From the NCBI RefSeq assembly GCF_001887595.1, contig NZ_CP017480.1, positions 1,736,001-1,800,000 of the forward strand: a DNA stretch of 64,000 nucleotides, written 5' to 3'. Position 1 is the stretch's first letter; each line of letters begins with the position of its first letter. Under the pieces are notes generated by a model. That model was not told where the DNA came from and made no database searches. It saw only the letters and a list, made by a program, of their open reading frames with translations. Below, piece by piece: positions 53,556 to 61,850 of the stretch. This DNA is from Luteibacter rhizovicinus DSM 16549 (lineage in GTDB: Bacteria > Pseudomonadota > Gammaproteobacteria > Xanthomonadales > Rhodanobacteraceae). The position numbers were made by a program, and so were the translations under genes.

Positions 53556-54434
53556 TTACGCCTGCTTCCAGGTGGCCGCGGTTTCACGTGCAAAATCGCG
53601 GTAGTTGCGCGGTGCGCGGCCGAGCAGCGAGGTCATGATGTCCGTCGCGGACGCCTTGGCCAGCATGCCGTCCGACTGGAAGCGGGCGAGCATCAGACGC
53701 AGGTCGTACGCCGCCCAGGACGGCGCGTTGCGCGCGATGGCGGCCTCGGCGGCATCGAGGTCGTCACCGCCGTAGGCGACGGGGCGGGCGAGTATCTCGC
53801 TCCAGAGTCGCGCGGCCGATTCACCGGTGAGTGCGTCGGGCCCTGCCAGTTCGATCACTTCGCGCGGCAGCGCGCCGGAAGCACGCTCGCGACGGAGCAA
53901 CGCGGCTGCCGCGATATCCGCGATGTCGCGGATATCCACCATCGACACGCCGACCTTGCCGAGCGCCATCGGGTACACCCCGTGCGCGGTGAGCGGCACC
54001 TGCAGGCTCGCGTCGTTCTGCATGAAGTACGAGGGGCGCAGCACGGTCGCGGGCAGGTCGAACTGCTCGATCGCGCGCTCGATGGCGTACTTCACGGTGA
54101 AATGGGGCACGTCGGCAAAGCGATCACCATTGAGTACCGAGAGATAGACGATGCGGCGAATGCCGGCGTCACGGGCCAGGCCGAGTGTGGCCAGCCCCTG
54201 CGTCAGCTCGTCGGGCGTGACGGCATTGAGCAGGAAGAGGGTGTCGACGCCCTCGAGTGCGGCGCGTACGGAAGCGACATCGGTAAGATCGCCTGCCACG
54301 GCGCGAACGCCTTGGGGCGCCTTCAGCGTGTCCGGGTTGCGGGTGAGGGCGCGCACCTCGGCGCCGGCCTCGGCCAGTCGCGCGGTGACGGCGGAACCGA
54401 TGTTGCCCGTGGCGCCAGTAACGAGAATGCTCAT
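53556..54434 (-). CDS. NmrA-like NAD(P)-binding protein (atypical SDR)
   Basis: 292-residue atypical SDR: VTGATGNIGSAV near the start, RALTRNP, then LFLLNAVTPDE and PATVLRPSYFMQN. These are features of NmrA/quinone-reductase-2-like proteins. An AGGAG site precedes ATG 54434; the longer frame running to 55376 is rejected because it lies over the divergent LysR gene. Likely controlled by that LysR. Confidence 0.9.
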   Translation of the reverse strand: MSILVTGATGNIGSAVTARLAEAGAEVRALTRNPDTLKAPQGVRAVAGDLTDVASVRAALEGVDTLFLLNAVTPDELTQGLATLGLARDAGIRRIVYLSVLNGDRFADVPHFTVKYAIERAIEQFDLPATVLRPSYFMQNDASLQVPLTAHGVYPMALGKVGVSMVDIRDIADIAAAALLRRERASGALPREVIELAGPDALTGESAARLWSEILARPVAYGGDDLDAAEAAIARNAPSWAAYDLRLMLARFQSDGMLAKASATDIMTSLLGRAPRNYRDFARETAATWKQA

Positions 54435-54505
54435 GATCAACTCCTGGTTGGTGGATGAATCCAAGAGTGGGCGTTCCATATCGAGGACGAAAGACGCAGA
54501 ATCGG

Positions 54506-54516
54506 GACACTTTGTC
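54506..54516. promoter_or_regulatory. Candidate LysR operator GACA-CTT-TGTC
   Basis: Short inverted repeat in the 99-bp gap between the divergent NmrA-like and LysR genes, placed 18 bp before the LysR start. Site identity is a guess. Confidence 0.3.
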
Positions 54517-54533
54517 TCACTCATGGAACACGT

Positions 54534-55415
54534 ATGGATCTGCTCGCCCTGGCCGATTTCGATGTCGTGGCGCTTCACGGCGGCTTCGGCGCGGCCAGCC
54601 GCGCCACGGGACGGCCCAAGGCGACCCTGTCCCGACGGGTTCGGGAGCTGGAAGACGCGCTCGGCGTCCGGTTGATCGAGCGCGGCGCCCGGCCGTTCCG
54701 GCTGACCGAAGAGGGGGCCACCTTGCACGCCGAGGCACACGCCATGCTCGGTCGCATCGAAGACGTCGCCGAGGGGCTGGTGGCCCGGGCGGGTGCGCCG
54801 CGTGGCGCGCTTCGCGTCAGCGCGCCGGTGCTGTTCGCGCACCGCGGCCTCGGGCGGCTCGCGGCCCGGTTCGCGATGAACTTCCCGGCCGTGCATCTCG
54901 AGGTGGTCGTCGACGATCGCTTCGTCGACCCGCTCAAGGAGGGCTTCGATGTCGTGATCCGCGCGAACCCGGCGCCCTCGACCGACCTCGCCGGTCGTTG
55001 CTTCCTGCGTGACCGTCTCGTCGTCGCCGCAGCACCGTCGCTGCCACAGCCCGCGGACGGCGGAACGTTCCCGGCCATCATGCTGGGTGGCAGCCAGCTG
55101 TCGGCATGGCGGCTCGTTGCCGAAGGGCGGCCGACGACGATGCTGCCGCAGGAGATCGTCCGCCTTTCGTCGATGGCCCTGGTGTATGACGCCGTGCGCG
55201 AAGGCGTCGGCGCGGCCATGATGCCGGCCTCGCTGATTGGCGACGACATCGCCAGCGGCGCATTGACCTCCTGGGGCGAGGTGGAGGGCCGGTCCATCGA
55301 AGTATGGGCGCTGTATCCACCGCAACGGCACGTGGCGGGCAAGGTCTCGGCCTTTGTCGGCATGCTCGTCGACCACTTCCGCGACGCGTCACCGACGCAT
55401 TTCGACACCCTCTGA
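54534..55415 (+). CDS. LysR family transcriptional regulator
   Basis: 293-residue LysR: helix-turn-helix GAASRATGRPKATLSRRVRELE, then RGARPFRLTEEGATLH and effector domain (EGFDVVIRANPAPSTD). Divergent from the NmrA-like gene, its probable target. Confidence 0.92.
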   Translation: MDLLALADFDVVALHGGFGAASRATGRPKATLSRRVRELEDALGVRLIERGARPFRLTEEGATLHAEAHAMLGRIEDVAEGLVARAGAPRGALRVSAPVLFAHRGLGRLAARFAMNFPAVHLEVVVDDRFVDPLKEGFDVVIRANPAPSTDLAGRCFLRDRLVVAAAPSLPQPADGGTFPAIMLGGSQLSAWRLVAEGRPTTMLPQEIVRLSSMALVYDAVREGVGAAMMPASLIGDDIASGALTSWGEVEGRSIEVWALYPPQRHVAGKVSAFVGMLVDHFRDASPTHFDTL

Positions 55416-55480
55416 CGCGGTAGCCGTCGCTATGTATGATGGCCGCGCGGTGACCACCACACGGAAACAGGGGCAGGCGA

Positions 55481-56236
55481 TTGGAAGACGCACAGATCTG
55501 GCTTGGCTTGAACGGCCAACGGTTCGGGCCGTACACCGGCGCAACCGTCAAACGCTGGCAGCAGCAGGGCATCCTCGACAGCGGCACGCTCTGCTGGCGC
55601 GAAGGCATGATGGAATGGCTGCCGCTGGACACCTTCCTGCGTGAGAACCCGGTGGACGACGCCGTCGCTGAGCCACCGTCGTTCGAAGCGCCGCCGCCAG
55701 GGCTGACGCCGCGCGCACCAGTCGCCGTTGTCCCGCGCGACGATGTACCTGTCGCACCGTCGCTGCACTGGGGCTGGGTCGCCTTGCTCAGCGTACTGAC
55801 GCTGGGCATCTTCGTCCTGGTCTGGATGTTCGTGCAGTCGACATGGGTGAAGAAGATCGACCCACGTAGCAGTGCGACGACGTACTTCATCATCGGGATC
55901 GCATGTGGCTTTGCCGCGGGACTCGGCAATCGCTACACGGCGCTGGGTTATGGCTTGCAACTGGTCGATATCGTATTCATCTACGCGGGCTACTTCTCGA
56001 TGTCCTCGTCGCTGAAGCGTTTCGGCATCGAACGCGGCCTGCCCATGGACATCGGCGGGGTGACGCTGTTCTTCTTCACGACCTGGTATCTCCAGGGGCA
56101 ACTGACCCGCATCGCCAACTGGCAGCGCACCGGCGTCATCGAAGACGCGCCCAAGGGTATCTTCTGGGCGCTGTACGCGGTGCTTCTGGTCCTGATCTTT
56201 CTCCTGGTCCTGATCGCAGTGCAATTATTCCGCTGA
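55481..56236 (+). CDS. GYF_2 (DUF4339) domain membrane protein
   Basis: 251 residues. N-terminal GYF_2 domain (WLGLNGQRFGPYTGATVKRW; then LCWREGMMEWLPL, about 7-55), a proline-rich linker, and about four or five membrane helices (WVALLSVLTLGIFVLVWMFV and later). TTG start at 55481; the reading frame has no earlier start, and -10-like TATGAT lies at 55435-55440. GYF_2 domains may bind proline-rich partners. Function unknown. Confidence 0.82.
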   Translation: MEDAQIWLGLNGQRFGPYTGATVKRWQQQGILDSGTLCWREGMMEWLPLDTFLRENPVDDAVAEPPSFEAPPPGLTPRAPVAVVPRDDVPVAPSLHWGWVALLSVLTLGIFVLVWMFVQSTWVKKIDPRSSATTYFIIGIACGFAAGLGNRYTALGYGLQLVDIVFIYAGYFSMSSSLKRFGIERGLPMDIGGVTLFFFTTWYLQGQLTRIANWQRTGVIEDAPKGIFWALYAVLLVLIFLLVLIAVQLFR

Positions 56237-56310
56237 ACGTCACGGAATATCCCGCTGCCGTTTGACAGCCACGGCGATGCCAGCGAAAGTCGGTCGTCAT
56301 CCCATGCGGA

Positions 56311-57804
56311 GTGCGGCCGTTGAACCGACGTGAATTTGCCAAGACGCTGGCGATAGCCAGCGTCATCGGAAGTGGAACGTGGTCCGCCACGCAGGCGTTG
56401 GCCGCATCCGGCCCGACGGCGCCAAAGCCATCGCCCATGCCCGTGGGCGGGCATGTCGCGGTCGATCCGCAACGGCTTCAGACGCTGCAGCAAGCCTTCC
56501 TCGACCTGCGCTTCGGCATGTTCATCCACTTGAACATGGCTACGTTCGAAGAGCGCGAATGGGGCGACCCGACGCTCTCACCCAAACTGTTCGATCCGAA
56601 GCATCTCGACACGGACCAGTGGGCGAGGGCGGCCAAGTCGGCGAACATGGGCTACGCGTGTTTTACCACCAAGCACCACGACGGCTTCTGTCTCTGGCCG
56701 ACGAAAACCGGCAGTGCCAACATCATGCAGTCGTCGTATCCGCATGACGTGGTTCGACGTTACGTCGATTCGTTCCGCAAGGCGGGCCTGAAGGTCTGCC
56801 TGTATTTTTCCATTCTCGACCTGCGCGCCGATATCCGCGCACGCACGGTCACGCCGGAGAAGATCGCGCTGATCAAGGCGCAGCTCACCGAGATCCTGAC
56901 CCAGTACGGTCCTCTTACCGCACTGATCCTCGACGGCTGGAACGCGGCCTGGTCGCGCATCTCCTATGCCGAACTGCCGTACCGCGAGATCTACGATCTG
57001 GTGAAGACACTGCAGCCCGACTGCCTGGTCACCGACCACAATGCAGGCAGCTACCCGGGCACGGCGCTCTACTACACCGACATCAAGCAGTACGAACAAC
57101 ACGCGGGGCAGAAGATTCCGCCGAATAGCCCGGTGCCTTCGCAATCGGGCACGACCTTGCAGAGCGACTGGTTCTGGAAGAAGGCGTATCCGACCTCGGA
57201 ACTCGCGTCGGCCAGGACCATCGTCGACGATTGGCTGCGACCGTTCAACGACAACCACTGCAACCTGATCCTCAACGTGGCGCCGAACCGCGACGGTCGT
57301 TTCGACGACAACGCGGTCGCCCGTCTCGCTGAGATCGGCGGGCTGTGGAAGAACAGCGGACCGGCACCGACGATCGGACGCTCGGTCACCATCACCACGC
57401 CGGATCTCGCCGCCGGCAAGCCCGCATGGGCCAGCGCGAGCGACGAGGCCGTCGGCCCGGACCAGGCTTTCGACGACAACTTCCGCAGTTACTGGCTGGC
57501 CGATCGTGGCAAGACCGACGCCTGGATCGAGGTGCGCTTCGAACAGCCGGTGTCGTTCAACACGCTATCGATCGTCGAGGCCCTCGGCGCGGAGGAGTAT
57601 GGCGAGACGAGCCGCATTGCGAGCTACAAGGTCGAGGTGGAGCGGGATGGTGCATGGGTGGAGGTCGTCGCTGGCGTGAAGCCTGCGCACTATCAGTTTC
57701 ATGACGTGCAGCGGACCACGGCGAGTCGTGTGCGCTTGAGCGTTGTCGGCAAGCAGCCGGGCATTACCGAGTTCGGTATCTACGACGAGCCTCGCGCCGG
57801 CTGA
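56311..57804 (+). CDS. GH29 alpha-L-fucosidase with C-terminal discoidin domain
   Basis: Exported enzyme expected to remove alpha-linked fucose. A Tat-like signal (NRREFAKTLAIAS) leads a GH29 barrel (LRFGMFIHLNMATFEE; FTTKHHDGFCLWPT; LILDGWNAAWS with the likely nucleophile Asp; NLILNVAPNRDGR). A C-terminal F5/8 type C-like domain (about 365-490: ASASDEAVGPDQAFDDN, YWLADRGKTDAW) may bind sugar. Starts are GTG 56311 or TTG 56320; the latter has GGAG 8 nt before it. Length 497 fits the family. With GH20 and GH3 it suggests complex-glycan degradation. Confidence 0.88.
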   Translation: MRPLNRREFAKTLAIASVIGSGTWSATQALAASGPTAPKPSPMPVGGHVAVDPQRLQTLQQAFLDLRFGMFIHLNMATFEEREWGDPTLSPKLFDPKHLDTDQWARAAKSANMGYACFTTKHHDGFCLWPTKTGSANIMQSSYPHDVVRRYVDSFRKAGLKVCLYFSILDLRADIRARTVTPEKIALIKAQLTEILTQYGPLTALILDGWNAAWSRISYAELPYREIYDLVKTLQPDCLVTDHNAGSYPGTALYYTDIKQYEQHAGQKIPPNSPVPSQSGTTLQSDWFWKKAYPTSELASARTIVDDWLRPFNDNHCNLILNVAPNRDGRFDDNAVARLAEIGGLWKNSGPAPTIGRSVTITTPDLAAGKPAWASASDEAVGPDQAFDDNFRSYWLADRGKTDAWIEVRFEQPVSFNTLSIVEALGAEEYGETSRIASYKVEVERDGAWVEVVAGVKPAHYQFHDVQRTTASRVRLSVVGKQPGITEFGIYDEPRAG

Positions 57805-57810
57805 CGCCGG

Positions 57811-57869
57811 CATCGCCGATAAATCGGCTCCCACACCTAACCCCTGTGGGAGCCGATTCATCGGCGATT
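57811..57869. repeat. REP pair, reverse then forward
   Basis: Reverse unit with a variant core (GCCGATAAATCGGC, 57811-57835) followed by a forward unit (57845-57869), between convergent genes. Confidence 0.85.
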
Positions 57870-57881
57870 GCTTTCGACCGA

Positions 57882-58706
57882 TCAAAAATCCGTCGACAAC
57901 GCCAGCTCCCGCCACTGCGCCAACTCCTCGGCGACCGAGCGATGCTTCGCCTCGATGCGCGCCACCGTATCGCTTCCCAGCGGCAACCTCACCGGCGGCC
58001 GCTCGGCATCGGCCAGCACCATCAGCGCCTTGGCCAGCATCGCGGGATTGCCCGGCTGCGCATGGTTCACCTCCGTCGCCAGGCGGCGCATCGCACCCAC
58101 GGTTTCGTCGTAATCCTCGATCACGTTGGCCGATCGATGCAGCGAGCGCTCGTCGAGGAAGTCGGTGCGGAAGAACCCCGGCTCGACCACCGTCGCATGA
58201 ATCCCCAGCGGCTTCAGCTCCATGGCCATCGCTTCGGTGATGCCTTCGATGGCGAACTTGGTCGACCCATAAACACCCCAGCCCTGGTAGGCGCTGTAAC
58301 CGCCGATCGACGAGATGTTCATCACGTGACCGGCGCGCTGGCGGCGCATGTGCGGAAGTACGGCACGGGTCACGGCCAGCACGCCGAAGACGTTGGTCCG
58401 GTACTGATTGACGATCTCCTCGGCGCTGGCTTCCTCCACGGCCGAGAGCAGCCCATAACCGGCGTTGTTGACCAGCACATCGATCCGGCCGAAGCGGCGC
58501 ACGGCCTCGGCGGCGGCTGCGTGGGCCTGTTGCTCGTCGGTCACGTCGAGCGGCAGGGCCAGCAGACGAGGCTGATCCGCATAGCGTGCGATCAGCCCGG
58601 AGGGATCGCGGGTGGTAGCGACGACGTTGTCGCCGCGGGATAGGGCTTCTTCAACGATCAGGGCGCCAAAGCCACGGCCGGCGCCGGTAATGAACCAGGT
58701 ACGCAT
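57882..58706 (-). CDS. SDR family oxidoreductase
   Basis: Classical SDR of 274 residues: ITGAGRGFG, NNAGYG, Ser in ISSIGGY, YGSTK catalytic pair. AGGAGAAG precedes ATG 58706. Very similar in layout to the SDR at 60923-61753 (both begin with TWFITG and contain NNAGYGL), so the two look like paralogues. Divergent from a LysR gene. Confidence 0.92.
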   Translation of the reverse strand: MRTWFITGAGRGFGALIVEEALSRGDNVVATTRDPSGLIARYADQPRLLALPLDVTDEQQAHAAAAEAVRRFGRIDVLVNNAGYGLLSAVEEASAEEIVNQYRTNVFGVLAVTRAVLPHMRRQRAGHVMNISSIGGYSAYQGWGVYGSTKFAIEGITEAMAMELKPLGIHATVVEPGFFRTDFLDERSLHRSANVIEDYDETVGAMRRLATEVNHAQPGNPAMLAKALMVLADAERPPVRLPLGSDTVARIEAKHRSVAEELAQWRELALSTDF

Positions 58707-58814
58707 GATGACTTCTCCTAGCGGGTGGGGTGAGTGCGTGGAGAGAGTCTGGGCCGGGATCTTTCATGTGATAATCCCAAAAGAATCGCATGGGTTTATG
58801 AGGAGCATTCAGTA

Positions 58815-59708
58815 ATGCGCGGCATCAAGCCAGCCGACCTCGTGAGCTTTCTCGCCGTCGCCCGGCAACTCAGCTTCAGCCGGGCCGCCGTGGATCTCGG
58901 CGTCTCGCCGTCGGCGCTGAGCCACACCATTCGCGGTATCGAGGAACGCCTCGGCGTCCGGCTGCTCAATCGCACCACGCGCAGCGTGGCGCTGACCGAG
59001 GCCGGCGAGCGCCTCGTCGGCAGGATTGGTCCGGCGTTTCGCGACATCGACGACGCCCTCGACGACCTCAATGCTTCGCAGGGTCGGGTGGCTGGCAAGT
59101 TGCGCATCAGCGTCGGTCTCATCGCCGCGCGGCTCGCGGTCATGCCCCTGGTGACCCGCTTCATCGCCGCCCACCCGGACGTCGAGGTGGAGATCGTCAG
59201 CGACGACGCGCTGATCGACGTGGTGTCGGAAGGCTTCGACGTGGGCGTGCGTTTCGGCGAGCGCATCGAGGGCGACATGATCGCCGTGCCGCTGGTCCCG
59301 CGCATGCGCTCGGCGGTGGTGGCGACGCCGGAGGTGTTCGCGAGGTACGGCAAACCCGTGACGCCCGAGGACCTGCGTGGCCTGCCGTGCATCCGACAAC
59401 GCTTTCCCAGCGGCGCGATGTACCACTGGGATTTCGAACGCGGCGGTATCGAGCTGGAGATCCACGTCGACGGCCCGCTGATCCTGCGCGAGATGAGCCT
59501 TTGTGCGCAGGCCGCGCTGGATGGTGCCGGCCTCGCGTTCGTGTTCGAGAAGGCCGTTGAGGACGATATCGCGGCAGGGCGCCTGATTCGCGTCCTTGAA
59601 GACTGGTGCCAGTACCACCCAGGGTTGTTTCTTTATTACCCGGGGCGGCGACAGTTGCCTGCGGTGCTCAAGGCGTTCGTGGACTTTGTGCGGGCGTCTC
59701 CGGGCTGA
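58815..59708 (+). CDS. LysR family transcriptional regulator
   Basis: 297-residue LysR: FSRAAVDLGVSPSALSHTIRG, LNRTTRSVALTEAGE, then effector domain (EGFDVGVRFGERIEGDM). AGGAG lies 9 nt before ATG 58815, better than the upstream in-frame extension. Divergent from the SDR gene it most likely controls. Confidence 0.93.
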   Translation: MRGIKPADLVSFLAVARQLSFSRAAVDLGVSPSALSHTIRGIEERLGVRLLNRTTRSVALTEAGERLVGRIGPAFRDIDDALDDLNASQGRVAGKLRISVGLIAARLAVMPLVTRFIAAHPDVEVEIVSDDALIDVVSEGFDVGVRFGERIEGDMIAVPLVPRMRSAVVATPEVFARYGKPVTPEDLRGLPCIRQRFPSGAMYHWDFERGGIELEIHVDGPLILREMSLCAQAALDGAGLAFVFEKAVEDDIAAGRLIRVLEDWCQYHPGLFLYYPGRRQLPAVLKAFVDFVRASPG

Positions 59709-59712
59709 CAGG

Positions 59713-59785
59713 AGCATCGCCGATGAATCGGCTCCCACATAAAGAGAGGTCCCACATCAAAGAGAGGTTCCACATAAAGCGAGGT
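59713..59785 (+). repeat. REP unit followed by three 17-18 bp tandem repeats
   Basis: Reverse REP unit (59713-59739). Its tail CCCACAT begins a tandem array: CCCACATAAAGAGAGGT (59734-59750), CCCACATCAAAGAGAGGT (59751-59768) and TCCACATAAAGCGAGGT (59769-59785). Confidence 0.85.
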
Positions 59786-59868
59786 TCCTCACCAGTCTGT
59801 CACGCCCTTTGGAACCAAGGACTTGGCACCATATCGGTAGCTTGAGGCAAGCCACCGGGAGGTGACCC

Positions 59869-60135
59869 ATGGCAACCGGATGGGCGGGCGATACCGCCGT
59901 GCAGGACCAGATCGACGCGACCATCGACGACGCGGTGAAGCGGGCGCGCAGCCACCTGCCCAAGGGGCCGAGCCTCGAGCGCTGCGAGGCATGCGACCAG
60001 CCGATTCCCGAGGCACGCCGCAAGGCGGTGCCGGGCGTGCGCTTGTGCGTGACCTGCCAGGAGCAGGCCGATCGCGACGAAGCCAGCTTCAGCGGCTACA
60101 ACCGTCGCGGCAGCAAGGATAGCCAGCTGCGGTGA
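59869..60135 (+). CDS. DksA/TraR family zinc-finger protein (YbiI-like)
   Basis: 88-residue protein with a C4 zinc finger: CEAC (C39, C42) and CVTC (C60, C63), flanked by the conserved IPEARRKAVPG. Lacks the long coiled coil of DksA itself, so it resembles YbiI. It may bind RNA polymerase's secondary channel, but this small type is untested. GGGAGG precedes the ATG. Confidence 0.9.
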   Translation: MATGWAGDTAVQDQIDATIDDAVKRARSHLPKGPSLERCEACDQPIPEARRKAVPGVRLCVTCQEQADRDEASFSGYNRRGSKDSQLR

Positions 60136-60181
60136 AGGGACTAAACTACGCCGCTCCCCACCCCTGCACGGACCCCACGCG

Positions 60182-60790
60182 ATGCTCGAACACCTGATCC
60201 TCGCCCGCCATGGCGAGACGGAATGGAACATCGCGGGTCGTGCGCAGGGCCGTGCCGATAGCCCGCTCACGGCGGCCGGTATCGAGCAGGCACGCGCCCT
60301 CGGCCGTACGCTCGCCGCGCGCGGTGTCGAGCATGTGGTCTCGTCGACACTCGGCCGCGCGCTGCACACCGCCCAGGTCGTTGCAGAGATCATCGGCTGC
60401 GAGGTCAGCGTCGACGAGCGCTTCGTCGAGCGCGCCTTTGGTGAACTCGAAGGCCGTTCCGTCGCCGAGGCCCTCGTCGAGGATCCCCAATGGGCCGCGG
60501 TCGTTCGTGGTCACGATCCGCTCGCCGCAGCGGGTGGTAGCGAATCCTTGCACGAGGTCGCACAGCGGGCGCTTCCCGCGCTCGAGGCCGTTTGCGCGCT
60601 GCCGTACCGAAGCGTCGCTGTCATTACCCATGGCCATTGCCTCACGGCTCTGCTTGGCGCCCTGCGCGACGGCGGCGACTACGCCAGCTATCGCCACGGC
60701 AACTGCGCGTACACGCCGCTCATGGTGGCTGGTGGCGCCTATGTGGTCGACCGCTGGAACCTCGACAGCCAGGTGCTCGTCGAAGCCTGA
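60182..60790 (+). CDS. Histidine phosphatase family protein (GpmB-like)
   Basis: 202-residue phosphoglycerate-mutase-fold phosphatase with RHGETEWN (R9-H10-G11), SSTLGRALHTAQ, RAFGELEGRS and a second His in ITHGHC. Substrate open: sugar phosphate or nucleotide-sugar type. Follows the zinc-finger gene by 46 bp on the same strand. Confidence 0.9.
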   Translation: MLEHLILARHGETEWNIAGRAQGRADSPLTAAGIEQARALGRTLAARGVEHVVSSTLGRALHTAQVVAEIIGCEVSVDERFVERAFGELEGRSVAEALVEDPQWAAVVRGHDPLAAAGGSESLHEVAQRALPALEAVCALPYRSVAVITHGHCLTALLGALRDGGDYASYRHGNCAYTPLMVAGGAYVVDRWNLDSQVLVEA

Positions 60791-60922
60791 TCCTGCCGTC
60801 CCGGGATTGTCCTGTCTCGTGCATCGATTCATCCGCGTTCTGGCGGATAGTCTTGTCGCGCCTTCGCCCCTAGCTTTCCTCGTGAACCGCCGCGTTTCGT
60901 GGCGAACTCCATGAGGTAACGC

Positions 60923-61753
60923 ATGAACTCCACCTGGTTTATCACTGGCACGTCCTCCGGCTTCGGCCGTCTCCTGACCGAGAAGCTGCTCGCTCGCGGT
61001 GACCGCGTCGCGGCCACGCTGCGCAAACCCGGCGCCCTCGACGATCTCAAGGCGACGCACGGCGATCGCCTGTGGATCACGACGATGGACCTGACCGATA
61101 CGGCGTCCCTCCGGCGCAGCGTCGATGCCGCGTTCGCCGCCCTGGGGCGCATCGACGTCGTCGTCAACAACGCCGGCTACGGCCTGTTCGGTACGGCGGA
61201 AGAGGTCACCGACGAGCAGATCCGTGACGTGCTCGAGACCAACCTGATCGGTTCTATTCAGGTCATTCGCGCCGCCATCCCGAAGCTGCGCGACCAGGGT
61301 GGCGGTCGCATCGTGCAGGTATCCTCGGAAGGCGGCCAGATCGCCTATCCCAACTTCAGCCTCTATCACGCGTCGAAGTGGGGTATCGAGGGCTTCGTCG
61401 AATCCGTGCTGCAGGAGGTGAAGTCCTTCGGCATCGAGTTCCTCATCGTCGAGCCGGGCCCGTCGAAAACGGACTTCGGCAAAGGTCTCGTCCGCCCCGA
61501 ACCCATGGCGATATACGACGACACGCCGGCGGGCGAACTGCGTCGCGGCATCGATTCCGGCGCGTTCACGCTGCGCGGCAATCCGGAAAAGATGGTCGAC
61601 TCGATGATCGAAACGATCGACGCGACCGTCATGCCGCGTCGCCTGACTCTGGGCGGCGATGCTTACGCGCATGTCGACGCGGGTCTCAGCGCGCGACTGG
61701 ATGAGCTCCGCGCACAACGCGACATCGCCTACGCCGCCGACGATGCCGCGTAA
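60923..61753 (+). CDS. SDR family oxidoreductase
   Basis: Classical SDR of 276 residues: ITGTSSGFG, NNAGYGLFG, Ser in VSSEGGQ, YHASK catalytic pair. Site GAGGTAACGC before the ATG. Likely paralogue of the gene at 57882-58706, but without a LysR partner here. Confidence 0.92.
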   Translation: MNSTWFITGTSSGFGRLLTEKLLARGDRVAATLRKPGALDDLKATHGDRLWITTMDLTDTASLRRSVDAAFAALGRIDVVVNNAGYGLFGTAEEVTDEQIRDVLETNLIGSIQVIRAAIPKLRDQGGGRIVQVSSEGGQIAYPNFSLYHASKWGIEGFVESVLQEVKSFGIEFLIVEPGPSKTDFGKGLVRPEPMAIYDDTPAGELRRGIDSGAFTLRGNPEKMVDSMIETIDATVMPRRLTLGGDAYAHVDAGLSARLDELRAQRDIAYAADDAA

Positions 61754-61799
61754 CGTTCGGTGTAACAAAACAGAAATAACTGATTGCAAAAGGATTTTC

Positions 61800-61826
61800 T
61801 AAAGTATCGTTGCGTCCGGCCGTTAC
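61800..61826 (+). promoter_or_regulatory. Sigma-28 (FliA)-type promoter for EAL-GGDEF gene
   Basis: TAAA (61800-61803; extended TAAAGTAT), exactly 15 bp, then GCCGTTAC (61819-61826), against consensus TAAA-N15-GCCGATAA. A start site near 61833 would give a leader of about 18 nt to the ATG at 61851. Confidence 0.7.
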
Positions 61827-61850
61827 CTCTCGCAGTTCCCCGGCCCTCCG

